NCBI RefSeq assembly: GCF_002812955.1
Contig: NZ_PFXK01000012.1
Location: forward strand, 1-52,545
Reading direction: 5' to 3'
Length of the DNA: 52,545 nt
From: Vibrio sp. HA2012
Lineage (GTDB): Bacteria; Pseudomonadota; Gammaproteobacteria; Enterobacterales; Vibrionaceae
Part shown: piece after piece, positions 36,812-45,019 of the stretch
How positions within the stretch are numbered: position 1 is the first letter of the stretch
Layout of the letters: each line of letters starts with the position of its first letter
The notes under the pieces: model-generated
What the model was told of the DNA's origin: nothing
Database searches by the model: none
The model's input: only the letters and a program-made list of their open reading frames with translations
Made by a program: the position numbers and the translations under genes

Positions 36812-37606
36812 TCAGATAAACAGCATCTTACCAGCGACAAACAGCAAAAAAACAGCAAATACTTTTTTCAGCAAACGGGTTGGCAACCGGGTAGTTAATG
36901 ACACCCCAATACGGGTAGTGAACATAGATGCAGCCACAATCGCAAACATAGCAGGAAGGTATACATAGCCAAGGCTGTAATCCGGTAAGTTTTCTTCTCC
37001 GGCTCCATTCAATACAAAACCGATCATACCGGATACTGCAACCATAAAACCACAGGCTGAAGCCGAGCCAATAGCTTTTCGCATCTCAACACCAAATCGG
37101 CTCAGGAAAGGGACTGTAAGCGAGCCACCACCGATCCCGGCTAGTGTTGCTACCGTACCGATAAGCACGCCAGACAGCGCCATACAAACTTTTCCCGGCA
37201 TATGACGTGCTTTTGTGGTTTTAACCGAGAGAAACATCTGCAGTGCCAGCCCCAGTAAAATCACACCAAATATTTTAGGCAGACTGTCAGCCGGAACCAG
37301 TTCAGCAACATAAGCCCCCAGAAATCCTCCCAAAATAATGCCGGGGATCAGCCATTTTACGACAAACAGATCAACATTCCCTTTTCTCAGATGGTTACGA
37401 ACCGACGAAGCGGATGTCACGATAATAGTAGAAAGAGAGGTTGCCAGTGCAATATGCATAATATTATCAGCACCAATCCCGGCTTCCGGCAGCAGCCACA
37501 ACAAAACCGGAACCACGATAATTCCGCCCCCGATACCCAGCAGACCAGCCATAATACCGACGATACCCCCAATAAGGAAAAGCATCACTAATAATTCGTA
37601 ATTCAA
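36812..37606 (-). CDS. TauE/SafE-family (DUF81) membrane permease
   Basis: This 264-residue inner-membrane protein has about eight hydrophobic segments in two repeats. The family glycine-rich motifs are GGIVGIMAGLLGIGGGIIVVP at the N-terminus and TVATLAGIGGGSLTVPFLSRFG in the second half. TauE/SafE proteins are proposed exporters of sulfite, sulfoacetate or other small organosulfur anions. The substrate cannot be inferred here. It is spaced 8 nt from ptsP and 31 nt from lgt, in one operon. Confidence 0.85.
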   Translation of the reverse strand: MNYELLVMLFLIGGIVGIMAGLLGIGGGIIVVPVLLWLLPEAGIGADNIMHIALATSLSTIIVTSASSVRNHLRKGNVDLFVVKWLIPGIILGGFLGAYVAELVPADSLPKIFGVILLGLALQMFLSVKTTKARHMPGKVCMALSGVLIGTVATLAGIGGGSLTVPFLSRFGVEMRKAIGSASACGFMVAVSGMIGFVLNGAGEENLPDYSLGYVYLPAMFAIVAASMFTTRIGVSLTTRLPTRLLKKVFAVFLLFVAGKMLFI

Positions 37607-37614
37607 GATAACCT

Positions 37615-39864
37615 CTATTTATTACCGGCCCGAACCAACCCGGCCAGCCCTTTTTCTTCCAGATACCTAAATACAATATTAGATATCTTATGCCCATACG
37701 ATTGCATGAGAGCCTTTTCCGCCAACTCGTTTAATTCCGAACAGTCAGACTGACGCAGCAGGTACTTAATCCGTGCCACATTAGAAGCGTTCATACTCAG
37801 AGAGCGGTAACCCAGTCCGGTCAATAATAATGCCCCGATAGGATCTCCCGCCAGCTCACCACAGACACAAACCGGTAACTGATAACGAGTACAGATATCC
37901 CTGATCTGTTTCAGTGCCATAATCACTGCCGGATGCATCGATTCATAAATATCAGCCACACGGGTGTTATTTCGATCAACGGCCAATAAATACTGGGTTA
38001 AATCATTACTTCCGACAGAAACAAAATCCACATCATTTGCCATCATGGGCAATAGATAAAGCATGGAAGGTACTTCGACCATCACACCAATCTGTGGCTT
38101 GATGAGATCAGGAAAAAGCCGTTTCACCTCATTATACGCTTGCCAAATCAGCATCATGGCGTCATCGAACTCCTGACAACTGGAAATCATCGGCAGCAAA
38201 ATACTCAGGTTATTTATTCCGATACTGGCCCGGAGCATGGCTCTGACCTGAATGAGAAAGATATCCGGATGATCTAAAGTAAAGCGGATCCCCCGCCAGC
38301 CTAGAAACGGATTATCCTCTTCTATCGGCAGATATGGCAATGCTTTATCTCCACCAATATCTAGTGTACGCAGCACCACTTTTTGCCCGGCATAGGTCTG
38401 CAAAATTGCCCGATACTGTTGTGCCTGCTCTTCTTCAGAAGGAAAACGGTGTTGAAGTAAAAAAGAAAACTCCGTACGGTACAAACCAACCCCATCAACC
38501 CCGGGATTAATGCCGGTATTCGCATCAGCGTTCAGCCCAGCATTCAGCAATACTTCAATGTTATATCCATCTTTAGTCTTGGCTGGCTCAGTGATTTCAC
38601 CTTCAACCATGCGGGAGAACTCTGATTCTTCCGTCTGCAGCAGACGATATTCGTGCAGAATCTGTGGATCCGGATCAACCAGAATTTGACCATTATACCC
38701 GTTTATAACACCGGTTTTACCATGCAGGGCTTCAGGATTACAGTTGGCTCCCATCACCACCGGTATACCAAGAGCTCTGGAAAGGATTGCTGCGTGTGAA
38801 TTGGCGGCTCCTTCCATAGAAACAACCGCCAATAATTTATCTTTAGGAATACCAGCCAGAATTGAAGCGGTTAACTCCCTTACAACCAGAATAACCGGAT
38901 CCTTCATCTCCAGCCTACAGGCTTCCGTATTATAAAGAAAATACAGCAGACGCTGACCAAGCTCACGAATATCCTGTGCCCTTTCCCGCATATAGACATC
39001 CGTCATTTTGGCAAAACGGTTGGAATAACTTTCCACAACCTGCCTTAATGCCCAGTCAGCGCGATCCCCTTTATTGATCTGACTTTTCAGATCAGAACGC
39101 AGCATAGGATCGTTCAATAGGTGAGTAAAAAGATCAAAAATAGCCAGAGCATCTTTATTGATTTCATTATCCAGTTTCTTCCGCATCCGGCGAAAATCGA
39201 CCGTGGCATTTTCCACTGCCATCGCCATCCGCTCCTGCTCCTGCTCTGTATCCAAAGAAGAAGCAGGATAAACCTCAGAAAGCTCAGGCTGAGTATTATC
39301 CCACCAGAAAGAACCCACAGCGATACCGGACGATGCCCCCAGCCCCTGAATCACTTCACTGGTTTTATCAGAAATCAGCCAGTGTCCCTGCGCCTGTGCA
39401 TGAGCAATAATGACAGCAATCTGAGCCGCCAGTGTGACCAGAAAAGACACTTCCATTTCACTAAACTGACGGGGAGATTTCTGCTGAATAACCAGTACAC
39501 CCAATACCTGCTTCCGGTGAATAATAGGTGTACCGAGAAAAGAGTGATAAATATTCTCTCCCAGCTCAGGAAAATATTTAAACTCGGGGTGTTCAGAAGC
39601 CTTAGCCAAGTTAAGAGGCTCCGCATTTCTGCGTACCAGACCAACCAGTCCTTCATGGTAACCGATATAAATGGTTTTACCCCGAAACTTCAGACCCTGT
39701 GTTGCAATCAGTTCCAGCCTCTGTTTTTCATTATTAGCCAGATAAACGGTACAGCACTCGGTCTGCATGGCCTTACAGGTTTCTTTAACCAGAACAGCAA
39801 AAGCCTGATGGACGTCATCGACTTTTGATACCTGTTCAACGATATCCCTTAGCTGGGTAAGCAT
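37615..39864 (-). CDS. ptsP: Nitrogen-PTS enzyme I (EI-Ntr)
   Basis: This is the first phosphotransferase of the regulatory nitrogen PTS, feeding PtsO and PtsN. The 749-residue product (E. coli 748) has an N-terminal GAF domain (about 1-160), which in this family senses glutamine and alpha-ketoglutarate. The enzyme I body follows: phospho-His in GAANSHAAILSRALGIPVV, the PEP-binding signature GSNDLTQYLLAVDRNN and the catalytic Cys in VCVCGELAGD. It lies 2 nt after rppH, the same pairing as in E. coli. Confidence 0.96.
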   Translation of the reverse strand: MLTQLRDIVEQVSKVDDVHQAFAVLVKETCKAMQTECCTVYLANNEKQRLELIATQGLKFRGKTIYIGYHEGLVGLVRRNAEPLNLAKASEHPEFKYFPELGENIYHSFLGTPIIHRKQVLGVLVIQQKSPRQFSEMEVSFLVTLAAQIAVIIAHAQAQGHWLISDKTSEVIQGLGASSGIAVGSFWWDNTQPELSEVYPASSLDTEQEQERMAMAVENATVDFRRMRKKLDNEINKDALAIFDLFTHLLNDPMLRSDLKSQINKGDRADWALRQVVESYSNRFAKMTDVYMRERAQDIRELGQRLLYFLYNTEACRLEMKDPVILVVRELTASILAGIPKDKLLAVVSMEGAANSHAAILSRALGIPVVMGANCNPEALHGKTGVINGYNGQILVDPDPQILHEYRLLQTEESEFSRMVEGEITEPAKTKDGYNIEVLLNAGLNADANTGINPGVDGVGLYRTEFSFLLQHRFPSEEEQAQQYRAILQTYAGQKVVLRTLDIGGDKALPYLPIEEDNPFLGWRGIRFTLDHPDIFLIQVRAMLRASIGINNLSILLPMISSCQEFDDAMMLIWQAYNEVKRLFPDLIKPQIGVMVEVPSMLYLLPMMANDVDFVSVGSNDLTQYLLAVDRNNTRVADIYESMHPAVIMALKQIRDICTRYQLPVCVCGELAGDPIGALLLTGLGYRSLSMNASNVARIKYLLRQSDCSELNELAEKALMQSYGHKISNIVFRYLEEKGLAGLVRAGNK

Positions 39865-39866
39865 TT

Positions 39867-40385
39867 CTATCCTCTGCGGTTTTTACGTTTACCTTTTACT
39901 TTTCGCTCCCTAAAAGGCATTGCAACAGATGCAAACTCTTTCATTGCACGACGATAAACATCTCGTTTAAAAGAAACAACCTGTCTGACAGGGTACCAAT
40001 AACTTACCCAACGCCAACCATCAAACTCAGGCGTATTACCACGCTGCATATTAATCTGCGACTCATCGCAATTCAGCTGCAGTAAAAACCACTTCTGTTT
40101 CTGTCCGATACAAACCGGTTTTGAATCCCAGCGAACCAGTCGTTTTGGCAGGCGATACCTTAGCCAGTGCCGACTTGTTCCTATGATTTTCACGTCTTGT
40201 TTTGTAAGACCAACCTCTTCGTATAATTCACGATACATTGCCTGTTCGGGAGTTTCACCATCATCAATCCCCCCCTGAGGGAACTGCCAGGAATGTTGTC
40301 CGTATCGTTTAGCCCAGAATACCTGACTATGGTTGTTACAAATCACAATTCCCACATTTAAGCGGTAACCATCGCCATCGATCAC
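39867..40385 (-). CDS. rppH: RNA pyrophosphohydrolase RppH
   Basis: This Nudix enzyme removes pyrophosphate from mRNA 5' ends and so starts RNase E-dependent decay. The 172-residue product has the Nudix box [22 protein letters not shown] and the family C-terminal [20 protein letters not shown] with a basic tail. The GTG at 40385 is chosen: AGAGGT lies seven bases upstream, and it yields the normal [18 protein letters not shown]-terminus. The frame stays open to 40430. It heads the rppH-ptsP-TauE-lgt run. The region upstream holds a cluster of DnaA boxes. Confidence 0.95.
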   Translation of the reverse strand: MIDGDGYRLNVGIVICNNHSQVFWAKRYGQHSWQFPQGGIDDGETPEQAMYRELYEEVGLTKQDVKIIGTSRHWLRYRLPKRLVRWDSKPVCIGQKQKWFLLQLNCDESQINMQRGNTPEFDGWRWVSYWYPVRQVVSFKRDVYRRAMKEFASVAMPFRERKVKGKRKNRRG

Positions 40386-41040
40386 TGGCTGACCTCTAAA
40401 AAAATTTCTATTGGCCTGATTTTTCCACATATCCCCAGATGGGGCAAACTTAGCAGGTGATTTTACTTAAGTTTTATTATCCAGAGCCCATATTTTGAAT
40501 AACTTTCTGTGAAGAAATAAGTTATCAACACACGAGTGAGACATAATCCACATTTATTCACCTTTTCTGTGAATAAGTGTGTGAAGAATTAGGATCCTGA
40601 ATGAAGCTTAGATCATACAAGCATCAACCAACGAATTATAAGAACAAAAAAATAAAAACAAAAATACCAAAATAACAATAAGTTAATCTTAATTAAGAAC
40701 TTAAAAAGATCTTTTCTGGCTACGTTTTTTTTCGAAAAAAACGGATCGGTCAAAGATCCATCACACCGCTCTTTATCCACATCAACAAATATTCAAATAA
40801 GAAGAAACCCCATTTTGCAAGCGGTTTATCACTACTAACTCCCTGTTAATTGATCCAGTAAACAGAAAATAGATCCTGTAACAAAGAAATACCTGTGGAT
40901 AACCTTAAAAAGACCACACCATCTTCTGGCAATGATCCTCTGCATTTCACCGAACTGCTAATTGAAAATAACCACTTAAACGTCCATTATATAGACCGAA
41001 GTAATACCACTAACATCATGATGAAAAAGAGAATCTCCAG
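40386..41040. promoter_or_regulatory. DnaA-box/GATC cluster upstream of rppH, candidate DARS2-like element
   Basis: This 655-bp gene-free stretch contains exact DnaA boxes TTATCCACA (40773-40781), TGTGGATAA (40894-40902, inverted) and TGTGAATAA (40568-40576, inverted). Near-matches are TTATCAACA (40522-40530), TAATCCACA (40544-40552) and TTATTCACC (40554-40562). The last two are one base apart and face the inverted box at 40568, a compact core of three boxes. Eight GATC sites fall in 40593-40937. An AT-rich tract spans 40632-40710. In E. coli the DnaA-reactivating DARS2 lies between rppH (ygdP) and mutH, so position and content agree. It also must hold the rppH promoter. Confidence 0.65.
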
Positions 41041-42126
41041 GTGAAAACGAAACTACCGCTCAATTCCGGTCATTGGGTACTCATCACTGCTCTACTGGCC
41101 GCAGGATATGCCTGTTACCTGCTGATTCAGCCTTACATAAATTCTATCGTGATGGCTTTTATTCTGTCTCTGCTGATGTCTCCCGTCCACCAACGCATTG
41201 AAAACAGGCTGCCCAATTCACCGAATACGGCTTCTTTTCTCTCTTGTATTGTACTGACGTTTATTATCGTGATCCCATTGCTGGTTATCTTTGCTGCTAT
41301 AGTTCAGCAAGGATCCGTTGCGTCACAAAATGTCTATCACTGGGTAAGCAACGGAGGAATTGACCAATTTTTTGCTCAACCCTGGCTCCTGAATATTGTG
41401 ACCCTGATTAACGAATACTCACCGTTTGATAACATAGAACCACAACAAATAGCCCAAAAACTTGCACAGTTTTCAACTACTTTTGGTAGCAAGCTGGTAT
41501 CCATCAGCGCAAAGATCCTCGGTGATGCAACAAACTTTCTGGTTAACTTCTTTCTGATGCTGTTTGTTCTGTTTTTTCTGTTCAGGGATCATGACCGGAT
41601 CATCCGGGTAATAAGACACGTATTTCCTTTATCCCGGAGTCAAGAAGACAAACTTCTGGATGAAATAGAAAAAGTATCAAAATCCGCTGTCATGGGTTCC
41701 TTCCTGACAGCTCTGGCACAAGGAGTGGCCGGAGGCATAGGGATGCTGATAGTCGGATTTCCGGCACTTTTCTGGGGAACAGTAATGGGATTCACCTCTT
41801 TTATTCCTGTCGTCGGTACCGCATTGATCTGGCTACCGGCAACAGCCTATCTTCTGCTGACCGGTGAAACAGGATGGGCTGTCTTCCTCGCGCTCTGGAG
41901 TATCACTGTTGTCGGCTCCATTGATAATCTCTTACGCCCGTTTTTGATGCAGGGCAGTGCTGGTATGAATACACTAATGATCTTTTTTTCTTTACTGGGA
42001 GGGATCCACGTATTCGGCCTGATTGGGTTAATATATGGTCCACTGATATTCGCTATTACGATTGTTTTATTTAATATCTACGAAGAAGAATTTCATCACT
42101 TTCTCCATAATCAGGATAAAAATTAA
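41041..42126 (+). CDS. AI-2E transporter-family membrane protein
   Basis: This 361-residue inner-membrane protein of the AI-2E/UPF0118 family has about eight hydrophobic segments. Family stretches are LFRDHDRIIRVIRHVFPL in the central loop and GTVMGFTSFIPVVGTALIWLP near residue 255. Members include quorum-signal exporters and Na+/H+ antiporters, so no substrate can be given. The start is a GTG, because a stop lies in frame at 41011 and no ATG is available. The GTGA overlaps the stop of an 8-codon upstream frame (41018-41044). Confidence 0.87.
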   Translation: MKTKLPLNSGHWVLITALLAAGYACYLLIQPYINSIVMAFILSLLMSPVHQRIENRLPNSPNTASFLSCIVLTFIIVIPLLVIFAAIVQQGSVASQNVYHWVSNGGIDQFFAQPWLLNIVTLINEYSPFDNIEPQQIAQKLAQFSTTFGSKLVSISAKILGDATNFLVNFFLMLFVLFFLFRDHDRIIRVIRHVFPLSRSQEDKLLDEIEKVSKSAVMGSFLTALAQGVAGGIGMLIVGFPALFWGTVMGFTSFIPVVGTALIWLPATAYLLLTGETGWAVFLALWSITVVGSIDNLLRPFLMQGSAGMNTLMIFFSLLGGIHVFGLIGLIYGPLIFAITIVLFNIYEEEFHHFLHNQDKN

Positions 42127-42204
42127 ATTTACTTCATGGTGCTGGCAGATTATGCGAAAATCTGCCCGTTTTTGCTGTTTTACTGCACCCGCTAAGAGAA
42201 AAAA

Positions 42205-43227
42205 ATGTCAGTTTATACCGCCCCAAGTCAGATAACCGAACGTCAGTTTTCCTGCTTCAAAGGTAAACGGGTATTAGTAGCCGGTGAAGCAGAAGATCTG
42301 CTGCCGGTAGAACTCGCCGGCCATTGTGAATCCGTTTCCGTATTTACGACCAACTACGGCTATTACCGTCAGCTCTCTGCCTACCCGACAATCAACTGCT
42401 ATTTTGATGTAGAGCTGGATACAAAAGCTGAAGCCGATATGATCCTGCTGTACTGGCCGAAAGCCAAAGCAGAAGCCCAGTATCTGTTACATATGCTCTT
42501 TTCCCGTCTGGGTACAAATACTGAAATCTGTGTTGTTGGAGAAAATCGCTCCGGGGTGAAAAGCATCGAAAAGATATTTCAGCCTTACGGTACTATCCGC
42601 AAATACGATTCAGCCCGGCGTTGCTCCTTTTACCGCGGAATCTGTAGTGAAATACCCCGCCCTTTCCGGCTGGAAGAATGGTTTAAAACTTACCCGCTGG
42701 ACATAGCCGGTACACATTTAACCATCAAAAGTCTGCCTGGTGTATTCAGCCATGGTGAATTTGATCTCGGAACCCAGTTACTTATTAACACCTTGCCGAT
42801 ATTGCAGGGACGAGTACTGGACTTCGGATGTGGTGCCGGTGTTATCGGCAGTGTATTAGCCAGAAAAAATCCAGAAATAGAACTGGAAATGTGCGATATC
42901 AATGCGTTTGCTATTGTTTCAAGTCGTGCCACCCTGCAGGAAAATGGCCTTCAGGGTAAAGTCTTTGCGTCTGATGTCTATTCGGATATATCCGGAAACT
43001 ATGATTTTCTGATCAGTAATCCTCCTTTTCACTCAGGACTGGATACCAGCTACAATGCGACCGAAACGTTGCTGGAACAGGCTCCGAAATACCTGTCCTC
43101 CCATGGAGAACTTTACATTGTTGCCAACAGTTTCTTAAAATACCCTCCGATTATCGAAACGGCATTCGGTAATTACGCAGCAATTAATAAGACCAGTAAA
43201 TTCACAATTTACCATGCAAAAAAATAA
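42205..43227 (+). CDS. rsmC: 16S rRNA (guanine-1207-N2)-methyltransferase RsmC
   Basis: This methylates G1207 in helix 34 of 16S rRNA within the 30S subunit. The 340-residue product (E. coli 343) has a degenerate N-terminal methyltransferase-like domain and a C-terminal catalytic domain. The latter has the SAM-binding motif [15 protein letters not shown] near residue 210 and the catalytic NPPFHSG near 273. It lies 78 bp after the AI-2E-type gene on the same strand. Confidence 0.95.
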   Translation: MSVYTAPSQITERQFSCFKGKRVLVAGEAEDLLPVELAGHCESVSVFTTNYGYYRQLSAYPTINCYFDVELDTKAEADMILLYWPKAKAEAQYLLHMLFSRLGTNTEICVVGENRSGVKSIEKIFQPYGTIRKYDSARRCSFYRGICSEIPRPFRLEEWFKTYPLDIAGTHLTIKSLPGVFSHGEFDLGTQLLINTLPILQGRVLDFGCGAGVIGSVLARKNPEIELEMCDINAFAIVSSRATLQENGLQGKVFASDVYSDISGNYDFLISNPPFHSGLDTSYNATETLLEQAPKYLSSHGELYIVANSFLKYPPIIETAFGNYAAINKTSKFTIYHAKK

Positions 43228-43259
43228 CCTAAATCGTTTAAAATGATAAATATCTAAGC

Positions 43260-43293
43260 ACAAAAAGGACAAAAAGGACAAAAAGGACAAAAA
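43260..43293. repeat. 9-bp tandem repeat (ACAAAAAGG, about 3.8 copies)
   Basis: ACAAAAAGG occurs exactly at 43260-43268, 43269-43277 and 43278-43286, with a partial copy to 43293. It lies between rsmC and the next gene. A hairpin follows at 43367-43391 (CGGACAACAGC with GCTGCTGTCCG, ten of eleven pairs, 3-nt loop). Simple repeats like this can vary in copy number. Confidence 0.85.
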
Positions 43294-43427
43294 CAAACCA
43301 CAAACCACGTTTCAGACAAAACTTTCTTGCCAAAGAAAAATAAGTTGGTAGTTTTAGTGTATCCGTCGGACAACAGCATGGCTGCTGTCCGCACATACCA
43401 TGGCAATCAATCTGTATTTTACATCCA

Positions 43428-44972
43428 ATGTTAATCCAACACGCTAATAGCCGGAGACTAAAACACCTGCAGTGCACTCTGACCGGGATATTACTGCTGT
43501 TTAGCCTTATCCCGCTGACCAGTATTGCTCTGGTTTACCTTCAGGCCCACACCAAGGCTCTGCAAGAACAAGACCATGCATACCTCCGTTCAATCCGGGA
43601 CGCCAAACATCAGCAGATAATTGATTACTTTAATGCGCAGGAATCTTATGTACTGGGGGTTGTCCGTTCAGAACTGACCTATGTCAGCGGCGGAAAATTT
43701 TATGGATTGATCCACGCTTTCCGTGATCTGGGACAGGATATGGATCAGGCGAGAAAAAATGCCCAACGCCGATATATTCAAGGCTCTGGAGATAAGATAC
43801 AAACATCCGTATTAAAAGAATCAGACAACTATTCCGGTAGTGAACGCTATCGGCTATTACATGAGCGTTACCACAGAGCCTTTATTGAATTGCTGAAACG
43901 CTCAGATTTTGATGACATTTTGCTGGTTGACCCCCAAGGTAACGTTACTTATTCAGCCAATAAGAATGATGATTTCGGTACCAATTTGTTAACGGGAATC
44001 TACCGCAATTCAAATCTGGGTAAGACATTCAGAACCTTACAGCAAACCGTAGCACAGTCACACAAAGACATAGAAGAGTATACCCCGGTTATTATGTCTG
44101 ATTTTTCCGGACAAGGAGACAAAAGCTACGCCTGGTTTGCCGCACCAATAATTCAACAAGGCTATCTGCACAGTTATGTACTACTCCGCCTGCCTATGAC
44201 TGGCATCAGCCGCATAATCACAGATAACGCAGGTAATGAATCCCTGAAAACCCTTCTGGTCGGCAGTGACCTGCTACCCCGAACGCTGGGAATAACAGAC
44301 TCGCAGATAAAAAACCGACAGATGATACTGAAAAAAACACTCTCTGGAGAAGCTTGTGTAAGCAACTATACAAACAGCCAGAATACAGATGTTATCGCCG
44401 CCTATACGCCAGTGAGAGTCAATAATCATCACTGGGCACTGCTGACCGAAGCACCGGGAAACAGAGCAAACAACAAAATCGTGCACCTGAAACAGATTCT
44501 TATCATTAGTGTACTATTTACAGCGGCTCTGGCTCTTCTTACCTCATATACCCTGTTTACAGCACCTTCTTCGCCTCTGCTAAAACTACTTCTGACAGCA
44601 GAAAAATCTACATCCCATGGTCAGGAAAAAGAGCTAAACCAGCAACAAGATCAGGAAAAGCAGAGGCAAACCATACGGATAACTCTGGTAGAGACCATGA
44701 ACGCAGCACTGAATTACTGGGAAGAGGCCACCGGCTACAACAAATTTGATTTAGCAGAGCAGAGCGGTCTGTGGCGTGTTTATCTTGACAGGGGAACATT
44801 GCAGACCCGGACACTGGATAAATACCTGCATCTTAAAACATTGCCGAAAAGCCCACGCTGGAGAACCGTATTAAAATCGGCTGATTTCATTCTGACTCAT
44901 TGCACAGCTACATCCGAAAAACGGAAAAAGCTCTGCTATCTGTACAATAAGCTGCAGGATCTGCTGGGATAA
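43428..44972 (+). CDS. Cache-domain membrane sensor with unrecognised C-terminal domain
   Basis: This 514-residue protein has a membrane segment near residues 17-39, then a large periplasmic region (about 40-350) that looks like a dCache sensor (AYLRSIRDAKHQQIIDYF then FDDILLVDPQGNVTYSANKN and PVRVNNHHWALLTE). A second membrane segment (356-377) and a cytoplasmic tail follow. The tail has no HAMP, methyl-accepting, kinase, GGDEF or EAL signature. Instead a charged linker leads into a compact region (about 420-514) with WRVYLDRGTLQTRTLDKYL and LPKSPRWRTVLKSADFIL. I do not recognise this domain with certainty. The ATG at 43428 has no clear ribosome-binding site. Confidence 0.75.
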   Translation: MLIQHANSRRLKHLQCTLTGILLLFSLIPLTSIALVYLQAHTKALQEQDHAYLRSIRDAKHQQIIDYFNAQESYVLGVVRSELTYVSGGKFYGLIHAFRDLGQDMDQARKNAQRRYIQGSGDKIQTSVLKESDNYSGSERYRLLHERYHRAFIELLKRSDFDDILLVDPQGNVTYSANKNDDFGTNLLTGIYRNSNLGKTFRTLQQTVAQSHKDIEEYTPVIMSDFSGQGDKSYAWFAAPIIQQGYLHSYVLLRLPMTGISRIITDNAGNESLKTLLVGSDLLPRTLGITDSQIKNRQMILKKTLSGEACVSNYTNSQNTDVIAAYTPVRVNNHHWALLTEAPGNRANNKIVHLKQILIISVLFTAALALLTSYTLFTAPSSPLLKLLLTAEKSTSHGQEKELNQQQDQEKQRQTIRITLVETMNAALNYWEEATGYNKFDLAEQSGLWRVYLDRGTLQTRTLDKYLHLKTLPKSPRWRTVLKSADFILTHCTATSEKRKKLCYLYNKLQDLLG

Positions 44973-44973
44973 A

Positions 44974-45006
44974 ATGCAAAGGGAAAGCTTTGCTTTCCCT
45001 TTGCAT
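44974..45006. terminator. Perfect 15-bp hairpin between the Cache gene and brnQ
   Basis: ATGCAAAGGGAAAGC (44974-44988) pairs perfectly with GCTTTCCCTTTGCAT (44992-45006) around a TTT loop. It begins two bases after the Cache gene stop, and brnQ ends at 45020 on the other strand. T-tracts outside the stem are short, so it is a probable bidirectional terminator of convergent genes. Confidence 0.7.
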
Positions 45007-45019
45007 CAATACCTAACGT

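Noticed and set aside
39121..39828. A 235-codon plus-strand open frame
   Set aside because: It is antisense to ptsP. The composition is that of a complement reading and there is no start signal.
40386..41040. Main chromosomal replication origin (oriC)
   Set aside because: The flanking genes are rppH and an AI-2E family gene, not mnmG/mioC/dnaA. The DnaA boxes are fewer and their order is unlike Vibrio oriC1. DARS2 fits the synteny better.
43260..43293. Possible CRISPR array
   Set aside because: Unit length is 9 bp with no spacers and no cas genes. It is a simple tandem repeat.
43238..43477. Minus-strand frame encoding repeated FVL units
   Set aside because: The FVLFVLFVL pattern is only the translation of the 9-bp tandem repeat. 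There is no supported gene.
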